A stretch of 64,000 nt of DNA, taken from assembly GCF_018100805.1 (NCBI RefSeq), contig NZ_JAGJEA010000005.1:62001-126000 (forward strand), written 5' to 3'. A program made the translations under genes and the position numbers. The DNA comes from Aquimarina sp. MMG016 (GTDB lineage Bacteria > Bacteroidota > Bacteroidia > Flavobacteriales > Flavobacteriaceae). Under the pieces are notes generated by a model, which was not told the DNA's origin, searched no databases, and saw only the letters and a list, made by a program, of their open reading frames with translations. Shown here one piece after another: positions 17,772 to 27,700 of the stretch. The number at the start of each line of letters is the position of its first letter. The stretch's first letter is position 1.

Positions 17772-19364
17772 TTATAACCATTCTACCATCATCGGTCGTT
17801 TCATCCAGGGGAGTTTGATCGTACTACAACTCCACGGAAGTTTTTGTAAGGTGATATCATGGGTTTCTTTTTGCACTTGTAGTAGCCAATGGCTGTCTTG
17901 TATTCTTAGTGATCCTTTTCTACATAGATAAGAGGCTCTTAACCCTTCTACAGATAAATTCTTCCAATGAGGGCCTTGTTTGATCACAGCAAGTAGTAAG
18001 CCGTTGGCAATTTCTTTTTCTTCTTCAGAAAGTAATGTGAGATTTAATGGTTCTTCTATAGAAACACCGCATAACACTTTATTAAGTGGTAATACTCCTT
18101 CAAAAAGCTCAAACTCATCAGCATCGCAAAGATACTGTAGCGCGAAGGCGGCTTTATGTTTTGCATTTTCATCTATAAAAGTCTTGTCCTCCATCAATCC
18201 AAGGTTTTCAAAAAACCGTGGTAAAAAAGGCCACAATAATAGTAATCCAGCATTTTCTATGGATATAAAATCAGTGTCTTCAAATTGAGATTGCTGCTTT
18301 TCGATTACTGTTGACCGTGTAGTTGATTGTAGTTGTTTCAATACAACTTCTAAACGATTGAGGTATGCTTGATTTTTTGTTTTGTCGCCCCCTTTTACTA
18401 TTTCTAATAGTTGTCTCAGCTCTTTATGAATAGCATTGCTTAGCTGATAAAAAGCAGCATGATTCACCACTCCTGATAACTTTTCAAAAACATATTGCCA
18501 AGTCTTATCTGTTGGATATTGTTTTTTATATCCTGTGGTTAACGTTCGAATAACCGATACGTCATTGTTTGTGTTCTTGGTATTGTTTGTATGAATATCT
18601 AATGTTGCTACTATTTTCTGTATACAATGCTCTTTCAGACTTTGATAATTTTCTACCCTAGACACTTGTTCAAAGGCAGTTATCCAAAAAGTTTTTGTGA
18701 TCTTGGCATTGTTGCTTCTTAACTTATTTTGATGTGAAGTCTGATTGATTTTAGCGATCAGTTCTTCTTTAGTTTTTAATACATCCTTTACGGAATAGTT
18801 CGCCAATATCTGTAATGACTGTTCTAGCTGTGTCGAAGTACATATGCCTATAAACCGATCTATATAGACACTGTTTGAGGTAAGTTCGGACAGCAATTTT
18901 TTGAAAGTAGGATCCGGATGTGCCAGCAATTGATCTAGTTGCTCGAGCACATATGATTTTGTATGTTGATCTGCCCACCAAGGTAATCTGCCGGTTTGCA
19001 AATAATATGAGACTGCTTTTAACGGTGTTTTTTTCGGTAATTTTCCTTCTTTAAATTCTTCCAATTCATTACTATGCAAATCATTTCCTGCATCCATCCC
19101 GGATAAAACCTCCTTTAATTTTTCATTAAATAGCTTTGACATATCTTCCAGGTTGACTTTGCCCAAATCGATCGTTAGGCGATCCATCTGATAGTGTTTT
19201 TCCTGATCATACTCGCAATACGTATCTAACTGAGCATCAAGAACAGGCACTAACTGATCCTGATAGAGCTTGCTTAGCTTTTGCTGCATGGCAAAAGTAT
19301 CTCCCTTTTGTGATAACTGTATCTCAATAATTTGCTTGTTAATGATATGTCGTTGCGATCTCAT
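17772..19364 (-). CDS. Contractile injection system tape-measure protein (CIS_TMP)
   Basis: A 530-residue protein with the hallmark C-terminal stretch ENAGLLLLWPFLPRFFENLG (about 385-404), followed by KAAFALQYLCDADEF and ending with a conserved tryptophan-rich tail (WLLQVQKETHD, LPWSCSTIKLPWMKRP). These mark the family annotated as contractile injection system tape-measure proteins, counterparts of Afp14, which set tube length. N-terminal residues 1-80 (KQIIEIQLSQKGD, DRLTIDLGKV) also fit the family. It is shorter than many homologues, so the particle may be relatively short. It lies between a baseplate gene (18 bp) and the ATPase gene (9 bp), in the canonical order. Confidence 0.88.
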   Translation of the reverse strand: MRSQRHIINKQIIEIQLSQKGDTFAMQQKLSKLYQDQLVPVLDAQLDTYCEYDQEKHYQMDRLTIDLGKVNLEDMSKLFNEKLKEVLSGMDAGNDLHSNELEEFKEGKLPKKTPLKAVSYYLQTGRLPWWADQHTKSYVLEQLDQLLAHPDPTFKKLLSELTSNSVYIDRFIGICTSTQLEQSLQILANYSVKDVLKTKEELIAKINQTSHQNKLRSNNAKITKTFWITAFEQVSRVENYQSLKEHCIQKIVATLDIHTNNTKNTNNDVSVIRTLTTGYKKQYPTDKTWQYVFEKLSGVVNHAAFYQLSNAIHKELRQLLEIVKGGDKTKNQAYLNRLEVVLKQLQSTTRSTVIEKQQSQFEDTDFISIENAGLLLLWPFLPRFFENLGLMEDKTFIDENAKHKAAFALQYLCDADEFELFEGVLPLNKVLCGVSIEEPLNLTLLSEEEKEIANGLLLAVIKQGPHWKNLSVEGLRASYLCRKGSLRIQDSHWLLQVQKETHDITLQKLPWSCSTIKLPWMKRPMMVEWL

Positions 19365-19382
19365 TTCTTTTATAGCTTACCG

Positions 19383-21875
19383 TTAATTGATTTGTGATAG
19401 AAATGCGTGAAATGCTTGATCAAATTGCAGCATCTCCTCTTTTTGAAGCCACTTAATACTTGGCCTAAGGTGTACTGGAGTTTCTTCTTGTATTGTCTGC
19501 TCTACAAACTTTTTAAAAGATGCATCCTGATAACGTTGTAGCCATGCAGGAAGCATAAAAGTGAGCTGAAAAGAATATGAATCAGTGGGCGTAGCAACCT
19601 GCATCCATCGACCTGTACCTATTGTCTCGGGTTCCTGCGCTACAAAGGGAACAGGAATTTCAAAACCATCTTCGTGTACTGCTACTACTTCATGAACTCC
19701 ATCATACGATTGTGCTCCTATTATTTCTACCTGATCTCCAACTTTAAGCTTTTTAACATCCGCCTTACAAAAAGTATGACCTGCTTCGTTAGCTACTTCT
19801 GTAAAATTGTAAACACTCGACGTTCTAACATAGTATCGAATATCAAATACACGTTGCCAAGTAGCTCCGGCAGATGATTCGTCGAAAGGTATTGCTATCT
19901 CAAAACCATCTTCACTCACGGAAAGTATCGTATGCTCCCCGTCATACTTTTCAGTTCCTTGAATCCGAATCTGCTCTCCTTTTTTCAGGTCATGTCCGTT
20001 GGAAATACATTTGGTGTTTTCTGTATTCTCTATGGCTTCAAAGCTGCTGATTGCATTTGTACTATAACGACCTTCTAACGGAAACGGATATGCGGTACGT
20101 GGACGTAATAAGATATGTTCTACCATATGAAACCCTTCTTTATCTGCTTCTCCGAGATTTCTACGGGTATAATCTTCTATTCCTAATTTAAGAGCTATGC
20201 GCTTTTCTAAGCTAGAAATATTAGCAGTGTCCCAAAACGATTGTGTGTAATTATATGCATTGCCACGTGCTGCACTTATCGATGGATATTCTTGTAAAAA
20301 CTTAGCTTTGTCTAGTATTAATTTTTTTGATATCGCATATGCATCATCATTTTCAGTATCCGTAACATCATTCTGAAGTAGCATTCCATATCCAGTAAAC
20401 TGCTCACTAAATCTAGCTAGCAAATGATTTAGAAATTTATTTTTTCGTTGTAAACTTGCGGTGGTATCTACATTTATTTCATCTAAGTACTCCTGATAAC
20501 TTTCTTTGCTCACTAATACATCTTCCAATCCAGGTATCGCATCCAATAATGACTGATTAAAATACGTTTTAGTGTCCTCTCCATCAAAACTCATCAGTTT
20601 TTTGAAATTAGCCGTCTGCGAAAAATAGTTGGCCAGAAGCTGCTCAAAAAACACCAGATAAGAGGTGAGCTGTTTTCCTTGTGCTTTTCTTGTTTCGGAT
20701 ACAGAATTTGGCAATCCTGTATTTCCTATACCATAATTAGCTGGGAACTGATTTTGGATAGAATAATAGTTTTCTATATTCCTGTCTACAGTTTCAGGAA
20801 TATTAATGTCACGTTCCTCTAATGGTACTATACTTTGTAATCCTTCTGTTCGTTTTTGGTTGTATAAAGTTTTTACTAGTGCTTTATCAACGTTAACTAT
20901 AAGCCCTTGCGAAGTAAAAGTGAGTTCTTGTAATGTTCCATCCACATCCAGAGAAGGGGTTTTGGTAAGATCTAATGGTAATAACCAGCTTTTAATCGTA
21001 TTCGCACCTGTAGCAACTGAAAGCTCATCAATGGCCAAAATTCCCGTTTCATCCATAATTTCCCGAATAATATCAGACGTCTGAATTTCTTTTTTTCGTT
21101 CACGCTGTAATAACTCTTCATCATTAATAAAACCATGTCTAAGCCTTGGGCCATCAAAAATTTCATCTGTTCTTTTGCCTTGTGCTACTAATTGCTGTAG
21201 TGTGTAAAAGTAAATACGAGGAGAAAAATGTGTATTTACTCTATGTAATATATTAGCAACCATCTGATTAATATTATCTACAGTATGAGTAATCTCTATG
21301 GTTCCCTGAAGACGGATAGGCTGCGTATCTAACATTCGTATCTCTTCAAAATCTTCGCAAACTCCGCGACACGATTGTAACCTGGATTTTACTTCTGCCA
21401 GAATATTGGATCCAGTAATATGAACCAATTCATCTCTTTCAATAAATACACGATACAATCCTTTGGACGATATGTTATCTTGCCCGTTATTTCCTGTATT
21501 GATCGAATTGTTTTGTGATACTTTCTCTACCCATGCATTTTTCACTCCTTCTACATCTATCACGACTTTCCGCAGATCTAATAAGGTAACTGGATTTACC
21601 GTTAATATAGTAGCGGCACTATACAGATCTTTGTAGGAACTGCTACCATCACTCCCTATTACATCTTTGATATCATAATCCATACGATATGCCAAATCCG
21701 TAATAGCATAACACAGTTGTTCCAGGATAGTAATACCAGGATCGTGGATGTTATGATCTGTCCAGGTATTTCCTGCCATTTTTTGTATTAGTTCGATTCC
21801 TTCCTTACGGAGAAAGTCATAACTTAATGCGGTATCTTGAGGTATTTCTTTCGGTATGGTGATAGGATCTGTCAT
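19383..21875 (-). CDS. Baseplate protein of the eCIS (Afp12-like)
   Basis: An 830-residue protein. The N-terminal part (residues 15-75) has IELIQKMAGNTWTDHNIHDPGITILEQLCYAITDLAYRMDY, the signature of large baseplate wedge components of contractile systems. The middle contains helical segments and two beta modules of similar sequence (EQIRIQGTEKYDGEHTI at about 625 and DQVEIIGAQSYDGVHEV at about 705), an internal duplication. The C-terminus (AWLQRYQDASFKKFVEQTIQEETPVHLRP) is typical of the family. With baseplate J (24721-28938) it should form the wedges that hold the sheath and trigger contraction. The exact Afp number is inferred from size and position. Confidence 0.85.
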   Translation of the reverse strand: MTDPITIPKEIPQDTALSYDFLRKEGIELIQKMAGNTWTDHNIHDPGITILEQLCYAITDLAYRMDYDIKDVIGSDGSSSYKDLYSAATILTVNPVTLLDLRKVVIDVEGVKNAWVEKVSQNNSINTGNNGQDNISSKGLYRVFIERDELVHITGSNILAEVKSRLQSCRGVCEDFEEIRMLDTQPIRLQGTIEITHTVDNINQMVANILHRVNTHFSPRIYFYTLQQLVAQGKRTDEIFDGPRLRHGFINDEELLQRERKKEIQTSDIIREIMDETGILAIDELSVATGANTIKSWLLPLDLTKTPSLDVDGTLQELTFTSQGLIVNVDKALVKTLYNQKRTEGLQSIVPLEERDINIPETVDRNIENYYSIQNQFPANYGIGNTGLPNSVSETRKAQGKQLTSYLVFFEQLLANYFSQTANFKKLMSFDGEDTKTYFNQSLLDAIPGLEDVLVSKESYQEYLDEINVDTTASLQRKNKFLNHLLARFSEQFTGYGMLLQNDVTDTENDDAYAISKKLILDKAKFLQEYPSISAARGNAYNYTQSFWDTANISSLEKRIALKLGIEDYTRRNLGEADKEGFHMVEHILLRPRTAYPFPLEGRYSTNAISSFEAIENTENTKCISNGHDLKKGEQIRIQGTEKYDGEHTILSVSEDGFEIAIPFDESSAGATWQRVFDIRYYVRTSSVYNFTEVANEAGHTFCKADVKKLKVGDQVEIIGAQSYDGVHEVVAVHEDGFEIPVPFVAQEPETIGTGRWMQVATPTDSYSFQLTFMLPAWLQRYQDASFKKFVEQTIQEETPVHLRPSIKWLQKEEMLQFDQAFHAFLSQIN

Positions 21876-21936
21876 TGTAAACGTGTGTTTTAAAATTTGT
21901 GTTAACTGTGGTATTAATGCAGGTATGATTTCATTT

Positions 21937-23046
21937 TTAAAGTTTCATGATATATGCCAATACATAGTAGGGTGGTCGATTTTCGTGTGGCTGATCTCCA
22001 CCTGTTTTTTCCAGATTGGATTTCCCTGATATTATTTTAATACCGGTTTTACTTTCCTTAATTTCTGCAGAATTTCTTAAATCAAATTCTTTACCTGGAT
22101 CATTCCTACCATCCGTTCCTTTATGTGTATCATTTCCTGTTTGTCTTACTAAACGATTAAATGAACTATTAATATGATTATGACCAGGGTCTGTAATGCT
22201 ATGCACGTGTCCCTTATCTGTGTGTGTATGGGGAGGTAACTCCGCTTCAGTTAACCGTACCTCTTCTAATCCACCTGTTTTTCCGATCTCATTATAGTCG
22301 TTAGTATCTTTATCAAATCCAACAATAAATTTTCCTGATAGATCCGGTGTATTATCTTTACCATTGCATAATGCCCATCCTGATGGAATATCTTTTCCGG
22401 ACCACATAGAGATTAATCCCTTAGGTAAACGCGTATCGATATAAGTTTTTACTGCTTTTTGTGTAGCAATTCTAGTATCACTGGCACCTTCACTACCAAG
22501 AGTAACATTACTAGAAATATTGTTGGCCATAAAATCCCCATCCACTTGTAAAGCCCCTTTTATAGTTACTCCTTCTTTTTTGGTAACTTCTAAAATTTTG
22601 GTACGTTCTTGACTCGTATCAATAACCGATAATAATGAAGGGTTATTTTTACCCTCGATTGTTACTTTGGATACTGGATCCAGTGTACCGATTCCTACAT
22701 TTCCTTGTCCTGATCTGATGAACAATCGACTCTGACCAGTAGCGTCTTTGATATTTAATCCGGATTGACTACTACTAGGTTCTTGTATATCCACTCTAGG
22801 ATTCAGATTCAATGACCATTGGGGATTATCGTCATTAAAGCTGGTAAATAGATCTAATACTTCTTGAGTACCAATACTCTCTCCCTCTGCTTGTATTGCC
22901 AGCGGATTGCCCTGTATTTTGGCGATCCCATCTTCTGCCTGGTTCATTCCCGCATCAATTAATTCTCCAAATTGCTGTTCGGTAGGCTGATCTCCTTGCT
23001 CAAAAAACTGTTTTAGTTCTGTTCGGTTTCTTTTATTTATGTCCAT
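21937..23046 (-). CDS. eCIS tail fibre with phage tail-collar C-terminal domain
   Basis: A 369-residue protein. Residues 1-140 are almost the same as in the neighbouring fibre (MDINKRNRTELKQFFEQGDQ, NVGIGTLDPVSKVTIEGK) and probably attach to the baseplate. The C-terminal part is a tail-collar domain: PKGLISMWSGKDIPSGWALCNG, PDLSGKFIVGFD, histidine-rich PPHTHTDKGHVHSITDPGHNH, and the end NRPPYYVLAYIMKL. The HxH repeats suggest metal ions threaded along the fibre, as in phage long tail fibres; that is inference. Expected role: binding of the target cell surface. The preceding gene ends 21 bp upstream. Confidence 0.88.
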   Translation of the reverse strand: MDINKRNRTELKQFFEQGDQPTEQQFGELIDAGMNQAEDGIAKIQGNPLAIQAEGESIGTQEVLDLFTSFNDDNPQWSLNLNPRVDIQEPSSSQSGLNIKDATGQSRLFIRSGQGNVGIGTLDPVSKVTIEGKNNPSLLSVIDTSQERTKILEVTKKEGVTIKGALQVDGDFMANNISSNVTLGSEGASDTRIATQKAVKTYIDTRLPKGLISMWSGKDIPSGWALCNGKDNTPDLSGKFIVGFDKDTNDYNEIGKTGGLEEVRLTEAELPPHTHTDKGHVHSITDPGHNHINSSFNRLVRQTGNDTHKGTDGRNDPGKEFDLRNSAEIKESKTGIKIISGKSNLEKTGGDQPHENRPPYYVLAYIMKL

Positions 23047-23067
23047 TTCTTTATCTTTTAAATTGTT

Positions 23068-24558
23068 TTATGTTAGCGCCTGTAACAAAATCCCTTCAAA
23101 ACCTGATGAATAATTATCGTTTCCACCACTCCCAAATTGTTCCACATGTACTTTATCCCCTGCTTGCAAAAAAGTGATCACAGTTCGGGAGTTCATATGT
23201 CCTGCAGTTTTCGCGATAAGCCAAGAACGTTCTTGCTTTTCATCCCCAGCTGTCCCATTTACAAAATCTGTATCATTTAATCGTAACTTCCAACCTACAT
23301 CACCATCACCAGTATTATGACGCATACACATCGTAAATAGGTACATCCCTTTTATGGGTGCAATAAAATGGGTGTTGTTTTTAAAATGTCCTCCCATATC
23401 ATAATTCACTTGTCCAAACTGAAGAGGGTTCTTGGCACCTTTCATATTAACACTTAATGCTACAGAAAAGGCTACAATCTGGTTAACTGGGATTTTAATG
23501 GGTTTTTCTACAGTTGTATTACCTTTTACAGTCATATTAGCTTCTACAGTAGTGCTTCCCTTTACCGTCAATTTTTTTTGCACCTCCAAATCTGTTTTCG
23601 CAGTTAGCACACCTTCGATCTGTAATTGGTTTTTTGCAATAATATTTCCATTAATGGTTAAATTTTGTTGCACTTGCATATCCGTTTTTGCCGTGAGCGC
23701 ACCCTCAACATTTAATTTATTTAGAGCGTTTATATTTCCTTTTACGCTCATACCACCTTCTGAAAAAATATCTATTTTCTTAGTAGCTCCATTGGTTCCA
23801 GAAGTTTTTCCAAAAATTTTAAGTGACGTTTCATCTACTATTATTTTTCCAGACTGTGCGCTTCCTCCAGCATTGCTTCCTCCAAATAGTATACTACTAT
23901 TGGTAATATGCATTGATTGGTCTGGCTTAGTAGTATTCCCTGTACCTAGAATTGACAATGGCGCTTTTGGTGTGTTTGTACCCACACCAACCTTACCTAA
24001 AAGAAAACTTGTTGCATCTTGCTTCCCCTGCAATCTGACTATTTCTTCATTTTCCCCACTTCTTAAGGATACTATTCCATTGCCTTGGTTTTGTGTCACT
24101 TCAAAAACTTTAGCGTGCTGTTGCGTAGTATCAATTACGGATAATAAGGAGGTCTCATTTTTGCCTTGTATCGTTAATTTAGATGTCGGCTCGATGGTTC
24201 CAATACCCACATCCCCTTTTCCTGATTTAATAAACAATCGGCTTTGTCCTGTAGCATCTTTTATATTTAAACCTTCTTGATTGCTATCAGGTTCTTGCGG
24301 ATTCACCGTAGGATTCAGGTTTAGTGACCATTTTGGTTTATCATCAGTAAATTTTGAAAATAGGTCCAGCACCTCTTGCAATCCTGCACTATCTCCTTCA
24401 GATTGTATAGATAAAGGAGCTCCTTGCACCTTGGCAATTCCATCTTCTGACTGATTAATCCCAGCATCGATGAATTCTGCAAACTGCTGCTCTGTAGGCT
24501 GATCTCCTTGTTCAAAAAACTGTTTTAGTTCTGTCCTATTTCTTTTATTGATATCCAT
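23068..24558 (-). CDS. eCIS tail fibre with C1q-like C-terminal domain
   Basis: A 496-residue paralogue of the adjacent fibre. The N-terminal part is shared (MDINKRNRTELKQFFEQGDQ; GDVGIGTIEPTSKLTIQGK). A middle stalk of short repeats (LTAKTDMQVQQNLTINGN, LTAKTDLEVQKKLTVKGS) probably forms a trimeric beta shaft. The last 135 residues look like a C1q/TNF fold: VNQIVAFSVALSVN, a GGHFKNNTHFIAPIKGMYLF block, LQAGDKVHVEQFGSG and SGFEGILLQ at the very end. C1q-like heads are trimeric ligand binders best known from animals and some bacterial spore or fibre proteins. The domain call rests on motif reading. It would give the particle a second receptor specificity. Confidence 0.82.
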   Translation of the reverse strand: MDINKRNRTELKQFFEQGDQPTEQQFAEFIDAGINQSEDGIAKVQGAPLSIQSEGDSAGLQEVLDLFSKFTDDKPKWSLNLNPTVNPQEPDSNQEGLNIKDATGQSRLFIKSGKGDVGIGTIEPTSKLTIQGKNETSLLSVIDTTQQHAKVFEVTQNQGNGIVSLRSGENEEIVRLQGKQDATSFLLGKVGVGTNTPKAPLSILGTGNTTKPDQSMHITNSSILFGGSNAGGSAQSGKIIVDETSLKIFGKTSGTNGATKKIDIFSEGGMSVKGNINALNKLNVEGALTAKTDMQVQQNLTINGNIIAKNQLQIEGVLTAKTDLEVQKKLTVKGSTTVEANMTVKGNTTVEKPIKIPVNQIVAFSVALSVNMKGAKNPLQFGQVNYDMGGHFKNNTHFIAPIKGMYLFTMCMRHNTGDGDVGWKLRLNDTDFVNGTAGDEKQERSWLIAKTAGHMNSRTVITFLQAGDKVHVEQFGSGGNDNYSSGFEGILLQALT

Positions 24559-24720
24559 ACCTTTTCCTTTTGCTTCTAAATCTTTTAAAAATTCTTTTTA
24601 ACTCGATAATCGAGATTTAAACCTGACTGCTGTCAGGCAAGTTATTCTGAGGTTTGTTTTGAAATCTCAACTAATTTTCAATCTAATGCTTCACGAGCTT
24701 ACCCTTAAGGCAGTTCACTT

Positions 24721-27700
24721 TTACACAAGGTTTTGAGGGATGATGAAGTCTTTTCCAATAATCATATAGTTAATCCCTTCGAAGTTTTCTTCGTCATAGC
24801 CATTCTCGTCTACTACATCTATATCGTGCAATTGCGCAGAAACCATGATCATATCCGGTCGTGACGGAATTACCATCGATTTTCCATCATTAATTCTGCG
24901 AACATCTGTAAAAACTTCTCCATCTTCGCTTTGAAACAATTTTAGATTTGCTACATAATCGATATAGGGTCTTTCTGCAATGAAATTTATTACCACACTG
25001 GCGTGAAGGGTTCCCCCTATTTTGATATCGCTATCATCACCATATGCCCAAGGAGACATAAAGCGTTTGATTTCTTCAATTAATTTTGCTTTGTAAAAAT
25101 TCTCATCAAATCCTTCGTGGAACTTCACTACGCATCGAGTAGATACTTGTAAGTAAAAAGGATTGGATACGGCAATCTCTGCATATGCCGGTGTATGATA
25201 GTCCAAATACTCCTGAATCTGAAAAAGCGTATCGGCAGCTACTTTTGGTGCAAACGGATTAAAAGGAAGACGTCCTTTTATGTCAGGTACTACGATAATG
25301 TTGACCTTACCTAATTCTTCTGTAGAAGGAAGACATTTTGCCTTATACACCTGCGGGAAACGATCTAATATCATGTGCTCATAATCCCACATGGTCAATC
25401 CTCTGTTTTTATGTCGCAATCGCTCACTAAGGCGCTTATATAAACTTCCACCTTGCTCTGCTGGTTTTCCTTTGGAAGAAGTGAAGGGTTGTGTAATCGT
25501 ATTTATTTCTGAGAAAGAAACTAATGTCTCTGTGATTGAGTTTGCCGGGAGTAACTTCTCAAAATGCGAAGGAGCTACGACATCACTGCTAAAAGTAGCA
25601 CTAACCACTTGCGCTCTAATATCGATAGTATCTGAAATCCCCGATATATTATTTGCTGCGTTTACCCTAAGCCAATGCAATGATTCACCAGACATTAAAG
25701 TATCACCAGTAGTAGCATCTCCCGGAATTGCGATCTTTATAATCCCTGTATTTAATAGACCATTTGTCGTATCCGATAGAATTGCAGAAGTTTTTAAAGA
25801 AATCCATTCATTATCTCTAAGATAACACCATTCTAATACGGGTTTTTCTACATCAGGGTTGGCACTACCTTCAGCCATTTGAAATAAAACCGAAAGTATC
25901 TGTGGCGCTATACATTGAGAAATACCTATGAAAAGTGTGCCCTCATCATTATAGATAGGTAACAGGCTAGGTATTTTGTCTCTACGTAGTTCTTTATATC
26001 CAAAAGGATTGATATGATACATCGTATCCTGATCCGTTGCTTTAGATGTTACTATATTCATGTCTGAATAGGCAGTATATCCAATTCTGAAACTTTTTAG
26101 TTTCGGTTGATACGGAGGATTTATTATCAATTTTTTAATTTCATCATTAGTGGATAATGCTTGTCTGGTAAATAGCGTATTGTGTACTGAATTTTGAAAA
26201 TCCACAGGATCTAATTCTAACCTAAAATATCGATCCCAATCCAGTACTTCATCTTCTCCTACTGCTCCTCTTACATCTTGAGTATATTGGTATTCGGGAG
26301 CTTCTTGTTGCATATGATTAGAGAGTGCATCTACACGAACTTTCTCTTCATCGCTAAACAATTTTATGTTGGTCACTGGAATTTCCGCATTACGGTCGTG
26401 AAAAAATAATCTGGATTTAAAATCATCATTACTTTTAATCACATAATCACTATCCAAAAAATCTTCTTCTTTTTTATCCGTCTGAATACGCCAATAATTT
26501 TCATAATATTCTTTGAAATCTTCGGGAGATTTTAACCACTGTAAATCAATATCTAAATGATGTAGCTTTTTTTGGGATATTTCTTCGTTGGCAAAATAAA
26601 AGTTACTTCCTACCTCTGGTTCGAAACCAAAAGGCTCGAAAGGTTTCTTACTGTCTATACTATTTTGGTCATTTTGTAAAGTAAGCTTCTGAATACCTGT
26701 ATCTCTTGCAGACAATCCTCCAACCTTTACTTCTAGATGCACTTTATTCATCACTAGTTGCATCAGCTTTTGATAACTGCTTTGGTAGCTGTTTTGATCA
26801 AGCTCTGATTCAATATGGTTCAATGAAAATACAACTGATGGAAACTCTGATTGAACATATCCTAAAGTATCGGCTACGCCTAATGGAGTAATTGGTGCAT
26901 CATTTTCAGTTAATCGAATGTTTACTTTCAGCGAATTGAGATACACTTGATCAGTTATAAATTTTCTAACACCATCAAAACGTTCATCGGTACTACCTAC
27001 ATTCACTACTGTTACCTCTGTAGGTGATATCATTTTTATAATCTTACAGATATCACCATTAGGGTACACCAAATATTTACCTATGTCTAAAAGATTAAAA
27101 TCTTCTCCTTCACTAATTGTAATTACTTGCTCATCGCCTAGATTTAAGGATGTTGTATCTTCATTATTACCAGGTATACCGTATGTACCTTCGGTTTCTA
27201 ATCCAAGGTAATCCCCAATGGTATACGAAACATCTTTAGGTTGTAACCATCCCTCTTCACTACTTAGATGAGTTAAAAAGGGTTTTGAAATATCTTGATC
27301 AAAAAGTGAATTCAATACTTCTGTATCACTATCGATTGCTCCCAAATCAATCAACACCGTAATCTGCCTTTTACCTTCATTAAGTAACAGTGTCGGTGAG
27401 CTAATACCAAAACCTATATTTGCCGGCTGTAAAGGTTTGTTTACTAAAGGTGGTCTACTCCCAAAAGTCTTAAAACGCTCACTTTCTTCTTCGTCTCCAT
27501 ACTGGCTAAATGTATTCGCCTTAGCATCTGTAGCTGCATAAATATCTGATATTTCTTCGCTAACAGGAGAGGGGAGTAGTACTCTTCGTACTTGACGATC
27601 TGCTAATTCTAAAATTTTGTATGCTTTTTTCCTGTTTTCTTTTTGTAATGCTGCTGCTTCCGAACCCACTTCTGGAGTACTTTGATCCTTACTCGTTTGA

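Noticed and set aside
23432-24280. A 282-codon plus-strand frame
   Set aside because: Fully antisense to the C1q-like fibre gene; no recognisable domain, hydrophobic antisense composition.
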